DNA from: an uncultured Ignavibacteriota bacterium
GTDB lineage: Bacteria; Bacteroidota; Ignavibacteria; Tepidaquicellales; Tepidaquicellaceae
Length of the DNA: 15,555 bases
Assembly: GCA_937915485.1 (NCBI GenBank)
Contig: CALGII010000328.1
Span: 1-15,555 of the forward strand
Direction of reading: 5' to 3'
A model generated the notes under the pieces. The model had not been told where the DNA came from and did no database searches. It was given only the letters and a program-made list of their open reading frames with translations. Positions 8,147 to 15,211 of this stretch are shown here, piece after piece. The stretch's first letter is position 1. Every line of letters begins with the position of its first letter. The position numbers and the translations under genes were made by a program.

Positions 8147-8839
8147 CTACACCTTCTGCAGGTACACAGAATAAACGAACTTAAGGAAGTTGTTTTCTTT
8201 CTTGCGCAGTGTGAATCCGTTCTTTCCGGCAAGGCAGTTGAACTCATCGGCGGTTTTGAACTTCATTACGGAGTTGTGGAGGTACTCATACGCGTACGAA
8301 CTGCGGGAAACGAGTTTGCCGAAGATAGGCATTATGCGGGTGAAGTAAAATTCGAAGAGCAGGTTGCGTTTCGCCATTCCGAACATTTCGAGAACAATCA
8401 GAATCCCTTTAGGCTTGAGCACGCGCCGGATTTCGTTCAGTGAATTTTCGAGGTTTTCGAAATTCCTGACGCCGAAAGCGATAGTGAGTATATCGACGGA
8501 ATTGTCCTCAAGCGGCATTTTTTCAGAGTCGGCTTTAAGTATAACGAGGCGGTCGTCCTTAATTTTTTCCCTCTGGACATCGAGCATTTTCTCCGATATG
8601 TCGAAAGAGAAGGCTTTATCGGGACCGAGTTTCAGTAGTTCGGCCATCATATCGCCCGTACCGGACGCAAGGTCAACGACTGTTACGAACGGGAAATTGA
8701 AATACTCGATTTGCTTTATGATTTTCTTCCGCCAGCGCTTATCGAGGTTCGCCGTAAAGAAATGGTTCAGAAAATCGTACTTCATAGCGATTTCATCGAA
8801 CATAGTTCCGATTTTTTCCTTCGATTTGTTCAGTCTCAT
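8147..8839 (-). CDS. ubiE: Demethylmenaquinone methyltransferase UbiE/MenG
   Basis: A 230-residue class I SAM-dependent methyltransferase for the C-methylation step of menaquinone (or ubiquinone) synthesis. The SAM-binding motif DLASGTGD is at 56-63, an acidic motif II lies around FSFDIS (77-82), and the family signature FGVRNF is at 122-127, followed by the NEIRRVLKPKG segment. An N-terminal FDEIAMKYDFLNHFF segment is also typical. Length is normal. I chose ATG 8839 over the in-frame TTG at 8842 because GAGG lies eight bases before the ATG. Its first base is the last base of the permease stop (TGATG), so the two are translationally coupled. In this lineage the substrate is most likely demethylmenaquinone, by family knowledge. 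Confidence 0.95.
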   Translation of the reverse strand: MRLNKSKEKIGTMFDEIAMKYDFLNHFFTANLDKRWRKKIIKQIEYFNFPFVTVVDLASGTGDMMAELLKLGPDKAFSFDISEKMLDVQREKIKDDRLVILKADSEKMPLEDNSVDILTIAFGVRNFENLENSLNEIRRVLKPKGILIVLEMFGMAKRNLLFEFYFTRIMPIFGKLVSRSSYAYEYLHNSVMKFKTADEFNCLAGKNGFTLRKKENNFLKFVYSVYLQKV

Positions 8840-10056
8840 CAATTGAACCTCAGTGATTTTACAGGATCGAATTTCGAGGCGAGAAACGACGGTATGATAG
8901 TAGCGATAAATACGAGAGCCATTGTTATAAGCGATATCAATATTATGTTTTCGGGAACGATTAAAATCGGCACGCTTTTCATATAGTAAAATTCGGGAAG
9001 AGAGAAGAACTTGTATTTAAGTTCGAGAAGCGACATTCCGAGACCAATAATGTTACCGATTGCGATTCCGATAAAGCCTATAATTACCCCGTCGAGCACG
9101 AATATTTTCATCACGTCTCCGTTGGAGGCACCAAGAGCCTTGAGGATTCCAATAGACCGCGTTTTCTCCAGTACAAGCATCAGCAGCGTTCCGATAATGT
9201 TGAAAGTCGCGACGATTATAATGAGTCCGAGTATCACGGGAGTCGGCGCCTTTTGGAGTTCGACCCAGGTGAAGAGACCTTTGTAAAGTTTGAACAGGGA
9301 ACGCGGGTAGAACGGATAACCAAGAAGCGACTTGAGTTTATCAACAGTTTTTTCTACCGTATCGACGTTTTCAACATTCATCTCAATACCGGATACGAAC
9401 CTTCCGAAGTTAAAAAGTTTTTGCGCGGTTTTCAAATCGGAATAGACCATTATATCGTCGTAGTCTCTCAGCCCCGTTTCATAAATACCGCTTATTCTGA
9501 ACTGTTTAATCTGCGGCGGATTCAGGGGCGACGGTATTCCGTGAAGTCCGAAAATTATAACCTTGTCGCCGATTTTCAGGTTGAGTTTTTCGGCAAGTTT
9601 ATCCCCGACGACGAGGCGCGAGAAGATAGTGTCGATAGGCTCGACTCTGAACTCGCCTTCTTTAATTTTGAACCGGGCGGTAGAAAGGTCGCTTTCGGGA
9701 ATTATTCCTTTAAGCATAATTCCCTCCACATTTTCCTTATACCGTATTACTCCTTCGCGCTGAACGTAAGCTGATACGCCGCGTGTTTCGGGAATATTAT
9801 CTTTTATGGATTTAATCGCGGTCTCATAATCAGCGACTCCTTCGGGTTTAAAGGAATGAATCTGAATGTGAGACACGAGCCCCGCTACCTTATCGCGGAT
9901 TTCTTTCTCGAAACCGCCGAGTATTGAAATGGCGATAATAAGCACAGCAACGCCGAGCGCCACGCCTGCAATGGCAATGTAAGTTATGAAAGATACGAAC
10001 TTCGAATCTTTCTTCGAGAACAAATATCGTTTTGCTATGAAGAATCTGTAATTCAA
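8839..10056 (-). CDS. LolC/LolE-family ABC transporter permease
   Basis: A 405-residue inner-membrane permease of the FtsX/MacB type. One N-terminal helix (about 22-47) is followed by a periplasmic MacB-like domain (about 50-270), then three C-terminal helices (about 275-298, 320-346 and 370-394) in an FtsX domain containing the coupling segment EKTRSIGILKALGAS. The N-terminal motif RFFIAKRYLFSKK and the closing DPVKSLRFN are typical of LolC/LolE, which with the ATPase LolD release lipoproteins from the inner membrane for delivery to the outer membrane. No ATPase gene lies in the window. The start is TTG at 10056; no upstream or nearby ATG gives the conserved N-terminus. C or E cannot be assigned, because many Bacteroidota carry a single type. 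Its stop overlaps the ubiE start. Confidence 0.92.
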   Translation of the reverse strand: MNYRFFIAKRYLFSKKDSKFVSFITYIAIAGVALGVAVLIIAISILGGFEKEIRDKVAGLVSHIQIHSFKPEGVADYETAIKSIKDNIPETRGVSAYVQREGVIRYKENVEGIMLKGIIPESDLSTARFKIKEGEFRVEPIDTIFSRLVVGDKLAEKLNLKIGDKVIIFGLHGIPSPLNPPQIKQFRISGIYETGLRDYDDIMVYSDLKTAQKLFNFGRFVSGIEMNVENVDTVEKTVDKLKSLLGYPFYPRSLFKLYKGLFTWVELQKAPTPVILGLIIIVATFNIIGTLLMLVLEKTRSIGILKALGASNGDVMKIFVLDGVIIGFIGIAIGNIIGLGMSLLELKYKFFSLPEFYYMKSVPILIVPENIILISLITMALVFIATIIPSFLASKFDPVKSLRFN

Positions 10057-10101
10057 CTTGTAACTGTTTTCGTTCTATTTAGCGTTTGATAAAATAAAAA
10101 A

Positions 10102-10109
10102 CAAATATA
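10102..10109 (-). promoter_or_regulatory. Candidate Bacteroidota-type -7 element for the permease operon
   Basis: On the minus strand this reads TATATTTG, matching the TAnnTTTG -7 element known for Bacteroidetes primary sigma factors. It lies 46 bp upstream of the permease start. I found no convincing TTTG at the expected -33 distance, so the call rests on one half-site in AT-rich DNA. Confidence 0.25.
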
Positions 10110-10151
10110 TTAAGAGCCATTTCTCTGTGTATCTCTGCGACTCGGCGTCTG

Positions 10152-10171
10152 CCCGCCGTTTTTATGGCGGG
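10152..10171. repeat. Hairpin CCCGCC-N8-GGCGGG
   Basis: Perfect 6-bp GC arms (10152-10157 and 10166-10171) enclose the AT-rich loop GTTTTTAT. There is no T-run on either side, so it is not a classic intrinsic terminator. Confidence 0.55.
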
Positions 10172-10202
10172 TGTATCACTGTGTAATTCATCGTATCTTT
10201 AA

Positions 10203-10229
10203 TACAACAAGTTCTGCGAACGTGTTGTA
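10203..10229. repeat. 27-nt near-perfect hairpin with TACAACA/TGTTGTA outer arms
   Basis: Outer arms TACAACA (10203-10209) and TGTTGTA (10223-10229) and inner arms GTTC (10211-10214) and GAAC (10218-10221) pair around a TGC loop. One A/G mismatch interrupts an otherwise 12-bp stem. Confidence 0.55.
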
Positions 10230-10234
10230 CCCGG

Positions 10235-10286
10235 ATTCCTGCCAAGATTCCGCCGCGGCGGACGCAAAGAACGCGCTTGCAGGAAT
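10235..10286. repeat. Nested inverted repeat ATTCCTGC...GCAGGAAT with internal 14-bp palindrome
   Basis: The 8-bp arms ATTCCTGC (10235-10242) and GCAGGAAT (10279-10286) enclose a perfect palindrome, TCCGCCGCGGCGGA (10249-10262). The outer arms resemble a widespread bacterial intergenic repeat; the inner palindrome looks like an insertion into it. Copy number in the genome would test this. Confidence 0.6.
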
Positions 10287-10319
10287 GACAGAGAAGGAAA
10301 TTATTTCTAGCCCTCCCCC

Positions 10320-10352
10320 GCCCGCTAAAGCGGGCACCCCCTCCAAAGGGGG
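10320..10352. repeat. Two adjacent GC hairpins (GCCCGC/GCGGGC and CCCCC/GGGGG)
   Basis: GCCCGCT-AA-AGCGGGC (10320-10335) is followed after one base by CCCCC (10337-10341), the loop TCCAAA, and GGGGG (10348-10352). A run of CCCTCCCCC lies just before (10311-10319). The second hairpin's right arm could also pair with that C-run, giving two competing folds. Confidence 0.6.
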
Positions 10353-10427
10353 ACACTCGTTGCAAATAACAATCAGCATTTATCAATTAACAATTAGAGC
10401 AGATCTTCCAGATTCGCGTTCTGTGCG

Positions 10428-10443
10428 TCCCGACTTGTCGGGA
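10428..10443. repeat. Perfect palindrome TCCCGAC-TT-GTCGGGA
   Basis: Seven-bp arms with a two-base centre, 55 bp downstream of the prfB stop codon. This sequence type is a familiar dispersed repeat in Bacteroidota and Ignavibacteria intergenic DNA, as I recall. By position it could act as the 3'-end stem of the prfB transcript. Confidence 0.6.
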
Positions 10444-10497
10444 TAGATTCTCGCTCTTCTTGATTCTTGATTCTCAAAGAACTTCTAACTACTTCTC

Positions 10498-11587
10498 TTA
10501 AGACAGCAGGTACGCGCGAATAAACTCATCTATTTCACCATTCATAACAGACTGCGTGTCCGAAGTTTCGAAATTTGTTCTGTGGTCCTTGACCATATTA
10601 TACGGATGGAACACATAACTACGAATCTGGCTTCCCCATTCAATTTTCTTCTTCGATTTTTCAATCGAGTTAAGTTTCTCCTGCTGTTTTTCTTTTTCCA
10701 TAAGGTAGAGTTTCGAGCGGAGCATCTTCATAGCGTTCTGTCTGTTTTGCAATTGCGAGCGTTCATTCTGGCACTGCACGACTATTCCTGTAGGCGTATG
10801 CGTAATCCTGACCGCAGTTTCGACCTTATTGACATTTTGTCCTCCCGCGCCGCCGGAGCGGAAAGTATCGATTTTCAAATCCGCGGGATTTATTTCGATG
10901 TCAATGTTGTCGTCGATTATCGGCGATACAAATACAGCCGCGAAAGATGTATGGCGTTTCTTGTTTGCGTCAAACGGGGAAATCCTTACGAGCCTGTGCA
11001 CGCCGTTTTCCGCCTTAAGATAACCGTAAGCGTAATCGCCGTCGATTTCCAGAGTTGCGCTTTTTATTCCCGCGCCGTCACCGTCTAGGCGGTCAGCGAG
11101 CGTCACCTTAAATTTATTTTTTTCGGCGTAGCGGATATACATTCTCATTAGCATTTCAGCCCAGTCCTGCGCTTCGGTACCGCCGGCTCCCGAGTTTATA
11201 GTCAGAATCGCGCTTGAAATATCGTCTTTGTCCGAAAGAGTATTCTTGAACTCAAGTTCTTCAAGATACTTTTCGAGAAGTTTCGTTTGCGACTCAAGTT
11301 CGGGTATGACAGACTCGTCATTTTCGGCTTCGCCGATTTCCATAAGTATTTCGATGTCGGACAGCATCTTGCTTCCGTTCTCAAAATCTTCAATCCATCT
11401 TTTAAGTCCCGCGATTTCGCGGAGGGTGGTCTGCGCGATGTTCTGGTCTTCCCAGAAATTATTTTGCTGGGAAATTGTTTCGAGTTCTTTCAGGCGTATC
11501 TTCTTTGCGGGGATTTCAAAGAAACCTCCTCAGAGTATCCAGTTTTTCTCTCGAGTCTTTTAATACGTATTTCTGTTGTTCGAACAT
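10498..11587 (-). CDS. prfB: Peptide chain release factor 2 (programmed +1 frameshift)
   Basis: RF2 ends translation at UGA and UAA codons on the ribosome. The gene is in two frames: 23 codons from ATG at 11587 (MFEQQKYV... to RRFL), a TGA at 11516-11518, then frame +1 from 11517 to TAA at 10498-10500, giving 362 residues, the normal RF2 length. The stop-recognition tripeptide SPF is at 203-205, with VHRLVRISPF around it. The peptidyl-tRNA hydrolysis motif GGQ is at 248-250 (SGGAGGQNVNKVETAVRITH). Both positions are close to those of E. coli RF2 as I remember them. A coiled-coil-like, Glu/Lys-rich N-terminal domain precedes them. The frame change is autoregulatory, not an error. The ATG overlaps the stop of the upstream small gene (TAATG). 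Confidence 0.97.
11516..11530 (-). promoter_or_regulatory. prfB: RF2 programmed +1 frameshift site
   Basis: Read on the minus strand the site is AGGAGG-TTT-CTT-TGA. A strong internal Shine-Dalgarno sequence sits three bases before the slippery CTT, with in-frame UGA as the next codon, the same arrangement as in E. coli (AGGGGG-TAT-CTT-TGA). When RF2 is scarce the ribosome pauses at UGA, the tRNA slips from CUU to UUU, and full-length RF2 is made. The base after the stop is A rather than the C of E. coli. Confidence 0.95.
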
Positions 11588-11898
11588 TATTTTTCAATCT
11601 CCATTTTTAAAAGCGCGCTTGCGAGCGTTTTACCCTGCGCGTCAAGTTTAAGCGAAACGGTTCCGCCGCCTCCGAGTGTGTTGTGAAGCAGAAAGTTGAG
11701 GGCGTTGATATTCGGCATTTCAAATCTTTCCACTTCACCGAGGCATATGCCTTTGAAAAATTCTTTAACTCGTTCAGCCGTGACCTGTTTCTTAATCAGT
11801 TCATAATCTTCTTTCTTGTAAGCAATGAGTCCGATATTAGCGGCGTCGCCCTTATCTCCGCTTCTTCCGTGGCATATTTCCTTAAGTTGTATCTTCAT
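11587..11898 (-). CDS. AtuA C-terminal-like (ferredoxin-fold) small protein
   Basis: A 103-residue protein. Its N-terminal half reads like the C-terminal domain of AtuA/DUF1446 acyclic-terpene-utilisation proteins: RSGDKGDAANIGLIAY (residues 12-27), and later the glycine run LHNTLGGGGTVSLKLDAQGK (71-90). In many genomes this domain is either fused to the C-terminus of the larger AtuA-like protein or encoded next to it; neither is visible here. Its biochemical role is not established; the family is associated with acyl-CoA or terpene catabolism. The stop overlaps the prfB start in TAATG, so it is probably co-translated with RF2. The gap to the upstream xer gene is 51 bp with no obvious terminator. 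No convincing ribosome site precedes the ATG. Confidence 0.82.
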   Translation of the reverse strand: MKIQLKEICHGRSGDKGDAANIGLIAYKKEDYELIKKQVTAERVKEFFKGICLGEVERFEMPNINALNFLLHNTLGGGGTVSLKLDAQGKTLASALLKMEIEK

Positions 11899-11949
11899 TT
11901 ATAAAATTTGTCAAAATTACGAAAAATGATTGATATTAGAAAGATGAAT

Positions 11950-12903
11950 TCAGGCTTTCGGATGCGCCTGTTTGTACGCTTTTTTCAACTTTTCAGGGCT
12001 TACGTGGGTGTACACCTGTGTTGTCGACAGATTTTCGTGACCGAGCAGTTCTTTGACCGCTCTAATATCGGCGCCCGCGTCGAGCAGATGAGTCGCAAAC
12101 GAATGTCTCAGAACGTGAGGCGATTTTTTCTTAATGTCAGTAACTTTCGACAGATTCTTCTTAACCATCCTGCTTACTTCCATAGGATAAAGTTTCTTTC
12201 CGTTCTTGTTCAGGAAGAAGAAATCGCTTTTATTAAAATTAAGTATGTCACGAATCTGCAGATAATTCCTCAGGGCTTCGGCGGCTTTGCTTCCGAACGG
12301 AACGATTCTGGTTTTCGAGCCCTTGCCGAAAACACGCACAGTATTCTTCGCGAAATCTACGTCCTGTGTCTTCAGGTTAATCAGTTCGCTGAGGCGGATT
12401 CCCGTGCCGTAAAATAATTCAAATATCGCCTTATCCGTAAAATTAAGTTCATCACCTCCGATTCTATCGAGAAGTTTTGTCATGTCTGATGCCGCGACGT
12501 ACGAAGGGAGTTTCTTTTGTGTTTTCGGAAATGCGAGCATTGACGCCGGATTCGACGTTATGATTTTTTTTCTGTATAAGTACTTGAAGAAAGATTTTAC
12601 GGTTGAAATCTTCCTTGAAATTGAGCGGTTGGAGAATTTCCTTGTCTTTTTAATATCAAGTTTCTGTTTCTCAAACAGGTCCGCAACGAAAGATTTAAGA
12701 ATCGGGAGGTCAATTGAATCCAGATTAATTTCCGCCTTATCGCGATTTTTTTTCGTACCGTATTCGGTCAGAATCAGGAATTCGGCGAACTGTTCGAGGT
12801 CGTTCTTATAGGAGACAACCGTATTATTTGAGTAATTACGATTGTAATTGATGTAATCCAAAAATCCGTCAATAAGCGCAAATATTTTAGTCTGCTTTGA
12901 CAT
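11950..12903 (-). CDS. xerC: Xer-family tyrosine recombinase (XerC/XerD)
   Basis: A 317-residue site-specific recombinase expected to resolve chromosome dimers at dif with a partner Xer protein and FtsK. The SAM-like N-terminal core-binding domain spans about 8-125 and the catalytic domain about 140-310. The full catalytic set is present: R170 (GTGIRLSEL), K194 (GKGSKTR), H263 and R266 (PHVLRHSFATHLLDAGAD), H289 (LLGHENLSTTQ) and the nucleophile Y298 (VYTHVS). Length is slightly above the usual 300 because of a short N-terminal extension and a loop near 48-60. XerC versus XerD cannot be settled here; the symbol is provisional. The start overlaps the end of topA by 17 bp, so the two are one transcript. 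This is chromosomal housekeeping rather than an integron or phage integrase. Confidence 0.92.
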   Translation of the reverse strand: MSKQTKIFALIDGFLDYINYNRNYSNNTVVSYKNDLEQFAEFLILTEYGTKKNRDKAEINLDSIDLPILKSFVADLFEKQKLDIKKTRKFSNRSISRKISTVKSFFKYLYRKKIITSNPASMLAFPKTQKKLPSYVAASDMTKLLDRIGGDELNFTDKAIFELFYGTGIRLSELINLKTQDVDFAKNTVRVFGKGSKTRIVPFGSKAAEALRNYLQIRDILNFNKSDFFFLNKNGKKLYPMEVSRMVKKNLSKVTDIKKKSPHVLRHSFATHLLDAGADIRAVKELLGHENLSTTQVYTHVSPEKLKKAYKQAHPKA

Positions 12904-15211
12904 CTTCTTTAGTCAGGATTTCCTTATGCTTGCATTTCGTGCAGTAGAGAAAATCGCCGTCTTTCTGAGTAGTCTTCTTAATCATATAATTATTCCCGCA
13001 CTTGTCGCATTCCTTTATAACGGGAATGCTGTTCTCGATGAAATCGCATTCGGGATAATTCGTGCATCCGTAAAAAATTCTCTTTCTCTTGCCGCCGCGG
13101 CGTTCGAGAATCTCTCCCTTGCCGCATTTCGGGCATTTTATTCCGAGAGTAATCGGCCTGATTCCCTTGCATTTCGGATAATTTGAGCATCCGTAGAATT
13201 TACCGTAAGGACCCGATTTCTCGACCATTTCGGCGCCGCACTCGGGACATTTTATACCTTCAGCGACTTTCGGTTCGCCGCCGTTTGAGAGGTCGATTGA
13301 AAGAGTGGCTTTGCATTTCGGATATTTCTCACAGGTATAGAAGAGTCCGTTGCGTCCCCATTTTTTCAGCATAACTGCACCTGTTTCTTCGCCGCATTCG
13401 GGACACTTGATATCGGTTCTTTCTATCAGTGATTTCTTTATTTTCGGAGCATCCGCCTCGGCTATTTCGAGGTCCTTTTTAAAGGGAAGATAAAAGTCAT
13501 CGAGAACGTTCTTATAAGTATTCTCTCCGTTGGCAATCGTATCTAGTTCCTCTTCCATTCCCGCGGTAAACTGAGTATTTATTACGTCGGGAAAATACTC
13601 CTGAAGAATTTTATTGACCTGAATTCCAAGTTCGGTTGCGAACAGTTTACGTTCGACGAGGTCAACGTACTTTCTGTCGATTACAGTAGTCACTATGAGA
13701 GCGAAGGTGCTCGGGCGTCCGATACCGAGGGCGTCAAGTTGCTTGATAAGGCTGCTTTCGGTATATCTCGGCGGAGGACTCGTGAAATGCTGCTCTTTCG
13801 TCATCGAGGCGGCTTTGAGCGTGTCATTCACATCAAGGTCATCGGGAATTACTGAAAGGTCATCTTCGTCGTTTCCGTTACTTTGTTCATCGACCGAATC
13901 CTCATAAACCTTGAGGAATCCGAGAAACTTCGCGATTCTTCCCGTCGCTTTGAATATGTATTCCGTCTTTCCGCCTTTCGGGTCGAGCGCTTTGATTAAA
14001 ATCGTTTTCTGGTCGAACACAGCCGGCGTCATCTGCGACGCGACAAACCGCTGCCAGATAAGAGTGTACAACGCGAGCAGGCTCTTATCGAGTTTCTTTA
14101 AACTTTCGGGCGTCATCATAACGTCAGTCGGTCTAATCGCTTCGTGCGCATCCTGCGCCTTGACAGCCTTCTTACCGTTCGCGCGTGTTACATTCGAAAC
14201 ATATTCTTCGCCGTAGTTTCCTTTTATGAATTCATTTGCCATCTTCTTCGCTTCATCGCTTAATCTGGTAGAGTCCGTCCTCATATACGTTATAAGACCG
14301 ATGTTGCCTTCGCCTTTTTTTATCTCGACGCCTTCATAAAGTTTTTGAGCGAGCATCATTGTCCGCTTAGGCGCGAAACCGAGTTTTGACGAGGCAGTCT
14401 GCTGAAGGACAGAAGTAGTAAACGGAAGAGGAGCGTTTCTTTTAACTTCCCTGACCTGAATGTCGGTGACGCGGTACTTATTGTTCTTCAGGTCTTCGAG
14501 TATTTTATACGCTTCGTCGATGTTGTGAATGCAAGGCTCATCGCCGTTATACTTAATAATGTCGTCGTTAATCTTGTAAAGTTTCGCATTGAACGGCTTG
14601 GAATTCCCCGACGGTTTCGAGAAAGTACCGAGTATTGACCAGTATTCTTTAGGCTTGAAATCTCTGATTTCGAATTCGCGCTCGCAAATAAGTTTAAGGG
14701 CAACGGACTGGACGCGTCCCGCGGATAGACCGAAGTACATCGATTTCCAGAGGAAGGGACTGACCTTATATCCGAGAATCCTGTCCATAACCCTTCGCGC
14801 CATTTGCGATTCGACGAGTTTCTCGTCGATATCGAGCGGTTCTTTCATCGCGGACTCGACACCCGACTTCGTTATTTCATTAAACAGAACCCGCTTGATG
14901 TTCTTATTTACTTTCGCGACTTCTTCCGCTATATCGGCTGCTATCGCTTCGCCTTCACGGTCAGGGTCAGTCGCTATGAATATGCTCTTTACTTCCTTAG
15001 CGTGCTGTTTAATTGCCTTTATTACCTTTTCCTTGCCTTCAATTACGTCGTATGTAGGGACGTAACCGTTGTCAAGGTCAATATTGATTTTATTCTTCGG
15101 TAAATTTTTAATGTGACCTACGGTCGCTTCAACGACATAGTCTTTTCCGAGATACTTGTTAATCGTTTTCGCCTTCGATGGTGATTCAACTATGACTAAT
15201 GATTTTGCCAT
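12887..15211 (-). CDS. topA: DNA topoisomerase I (type IA)
   Basis: A 774-residue enzyme that relaxes negative supercoils through a transient 5'-phosphotyrosyl break. The N-terminal Toprim domain has E9 (IVESPSKAKTI) and the DxDxE acidic triad D82/D84/E86 (TDPDREGEA). The active-site tyrosine is Y309 in GLITYMRTDSTRLS, with R311 beside it. The gate domains continue to about 590. The C-terminus carries four Cys4 zinc-ribbon modules at about 603-633, 655-681, 693-722 and 735-760, each opening with a CPECG-like pair; the last is the least regular (CDKCG ... CTKCK). An acidic low-complexity patch (about 437-463) lies in the gate region. ATG 15211 overlaps the ybeY stop (TAATG) and the 3' end overlaps xer, so it is the middle gene of an operon. 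Confidence 0.97.
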   Translation of the reverse strand: MAKSLVIVESPSKAKTINKYLGKDYVVEATVGHIKNLPKNKINIDLDNGYVPTYDVIEGKEKVIKAIKQHAKEVKSIFIATDPDREGEAIAADIAEEVAKVNKNIKRVLFNEITKSGVESAMKEPLDIDEKLVESQMARRVMDRILGYKVSPFLWKSMYFGLSAGRVQSVALKLICEREFEIRDFKPKEYWSILGTFSKPSGNSKPFNAKLYKINDDIIKYNGDEPCIHNIDEAYKILEDLKNNKYRVTDIQVREVKRNAPLPFTTSVLQQTASSKLGFAPKRTMMLAQKLYEGVEIKKGEGNIGLITYMRTDSTRLSDEAKKMANEFIKGNYGEEYVSNVTRANGKKAVKAQDAHEAIRPTDVMMTPESLKKLDKSLLALYTLIWQRFVASQMTPAVFDQKTILIKALDPKGGKTEYIFKATGRIAKFLGFLKVYEDSVDEQSNGNDEDDLSVIPDDLDVNDTLKAASMTKEQHFTSPPPRYTESSLIKQLDALGIGRPSTFALIVTTVIDRKYVDLVERKLFATELGIQVNKILQEYFPDVINTQFTAGMEEELDTIANGENTYKNVLDDFYLPFKKDLEIAEADAPKIKKSLIERTDIKCPECGEETGAVMLKKWGRNGLFYTCEKYPKCKATLSIDLSNGGEPKVAEGIKCPECGAEMVEKSGPYGKFYGCSNYPKCKGIRPITLGIKCPKCGKGEILERRGGKRKRIFYGCTNYPECDFIENSIPVIKECDKCGNNYMIKKTTQKDGDFLYCTKCKHKEILTKEDVKAD

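Larger units (their letters stand above)
10130..10445. repeat. Mosaic of intergenic hairpin repeats between prfB and the permease gene
   Basis: This GC-rich block sits in the 441-bp gap at 10057-10497, which holds no gene. It contains at least five separate inverted repeats, listed individually below, joined by short AT-rich linkers. The sequences look like dispersed intergenic repeats seen in many copies in Ignavibacteria and related genomes, rather than a coding remnant. The small open frames across it have no ribosome sites and read through palindromes on both strands. It could end transcription of the prfB operon, stabilise mRNA ends, or be purely mobile repeat DNA. Confidence 0.65.

Noticed and set aside
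8840..8842. TTG as the start of ubiE
   Set aside because: An ATG follows at once at 8839 with better spacing from GAGG and a typical TGATG overlap.
8364..9774. Plus-strand open frames opposite ubiE and the permease gene
   Set aside because: They are antisense shadows of well-recognised minus-strand genes and show Ser/Arg/Phe-rich shadow composition.
10162..10446. Small open frames on both strands in the prfB-permease gap
   Set aside because: They are translations of GC palindromes, open on both strands because of base composition, with no ribosome sites.
11202..11587. prfB as two broken pieces or a sequencing frameshift
   Set aside because: The frame change falls exactly at CTT-TGA behind AGGAGG, the known programmed RF2 site, and the joined protein has normal length.
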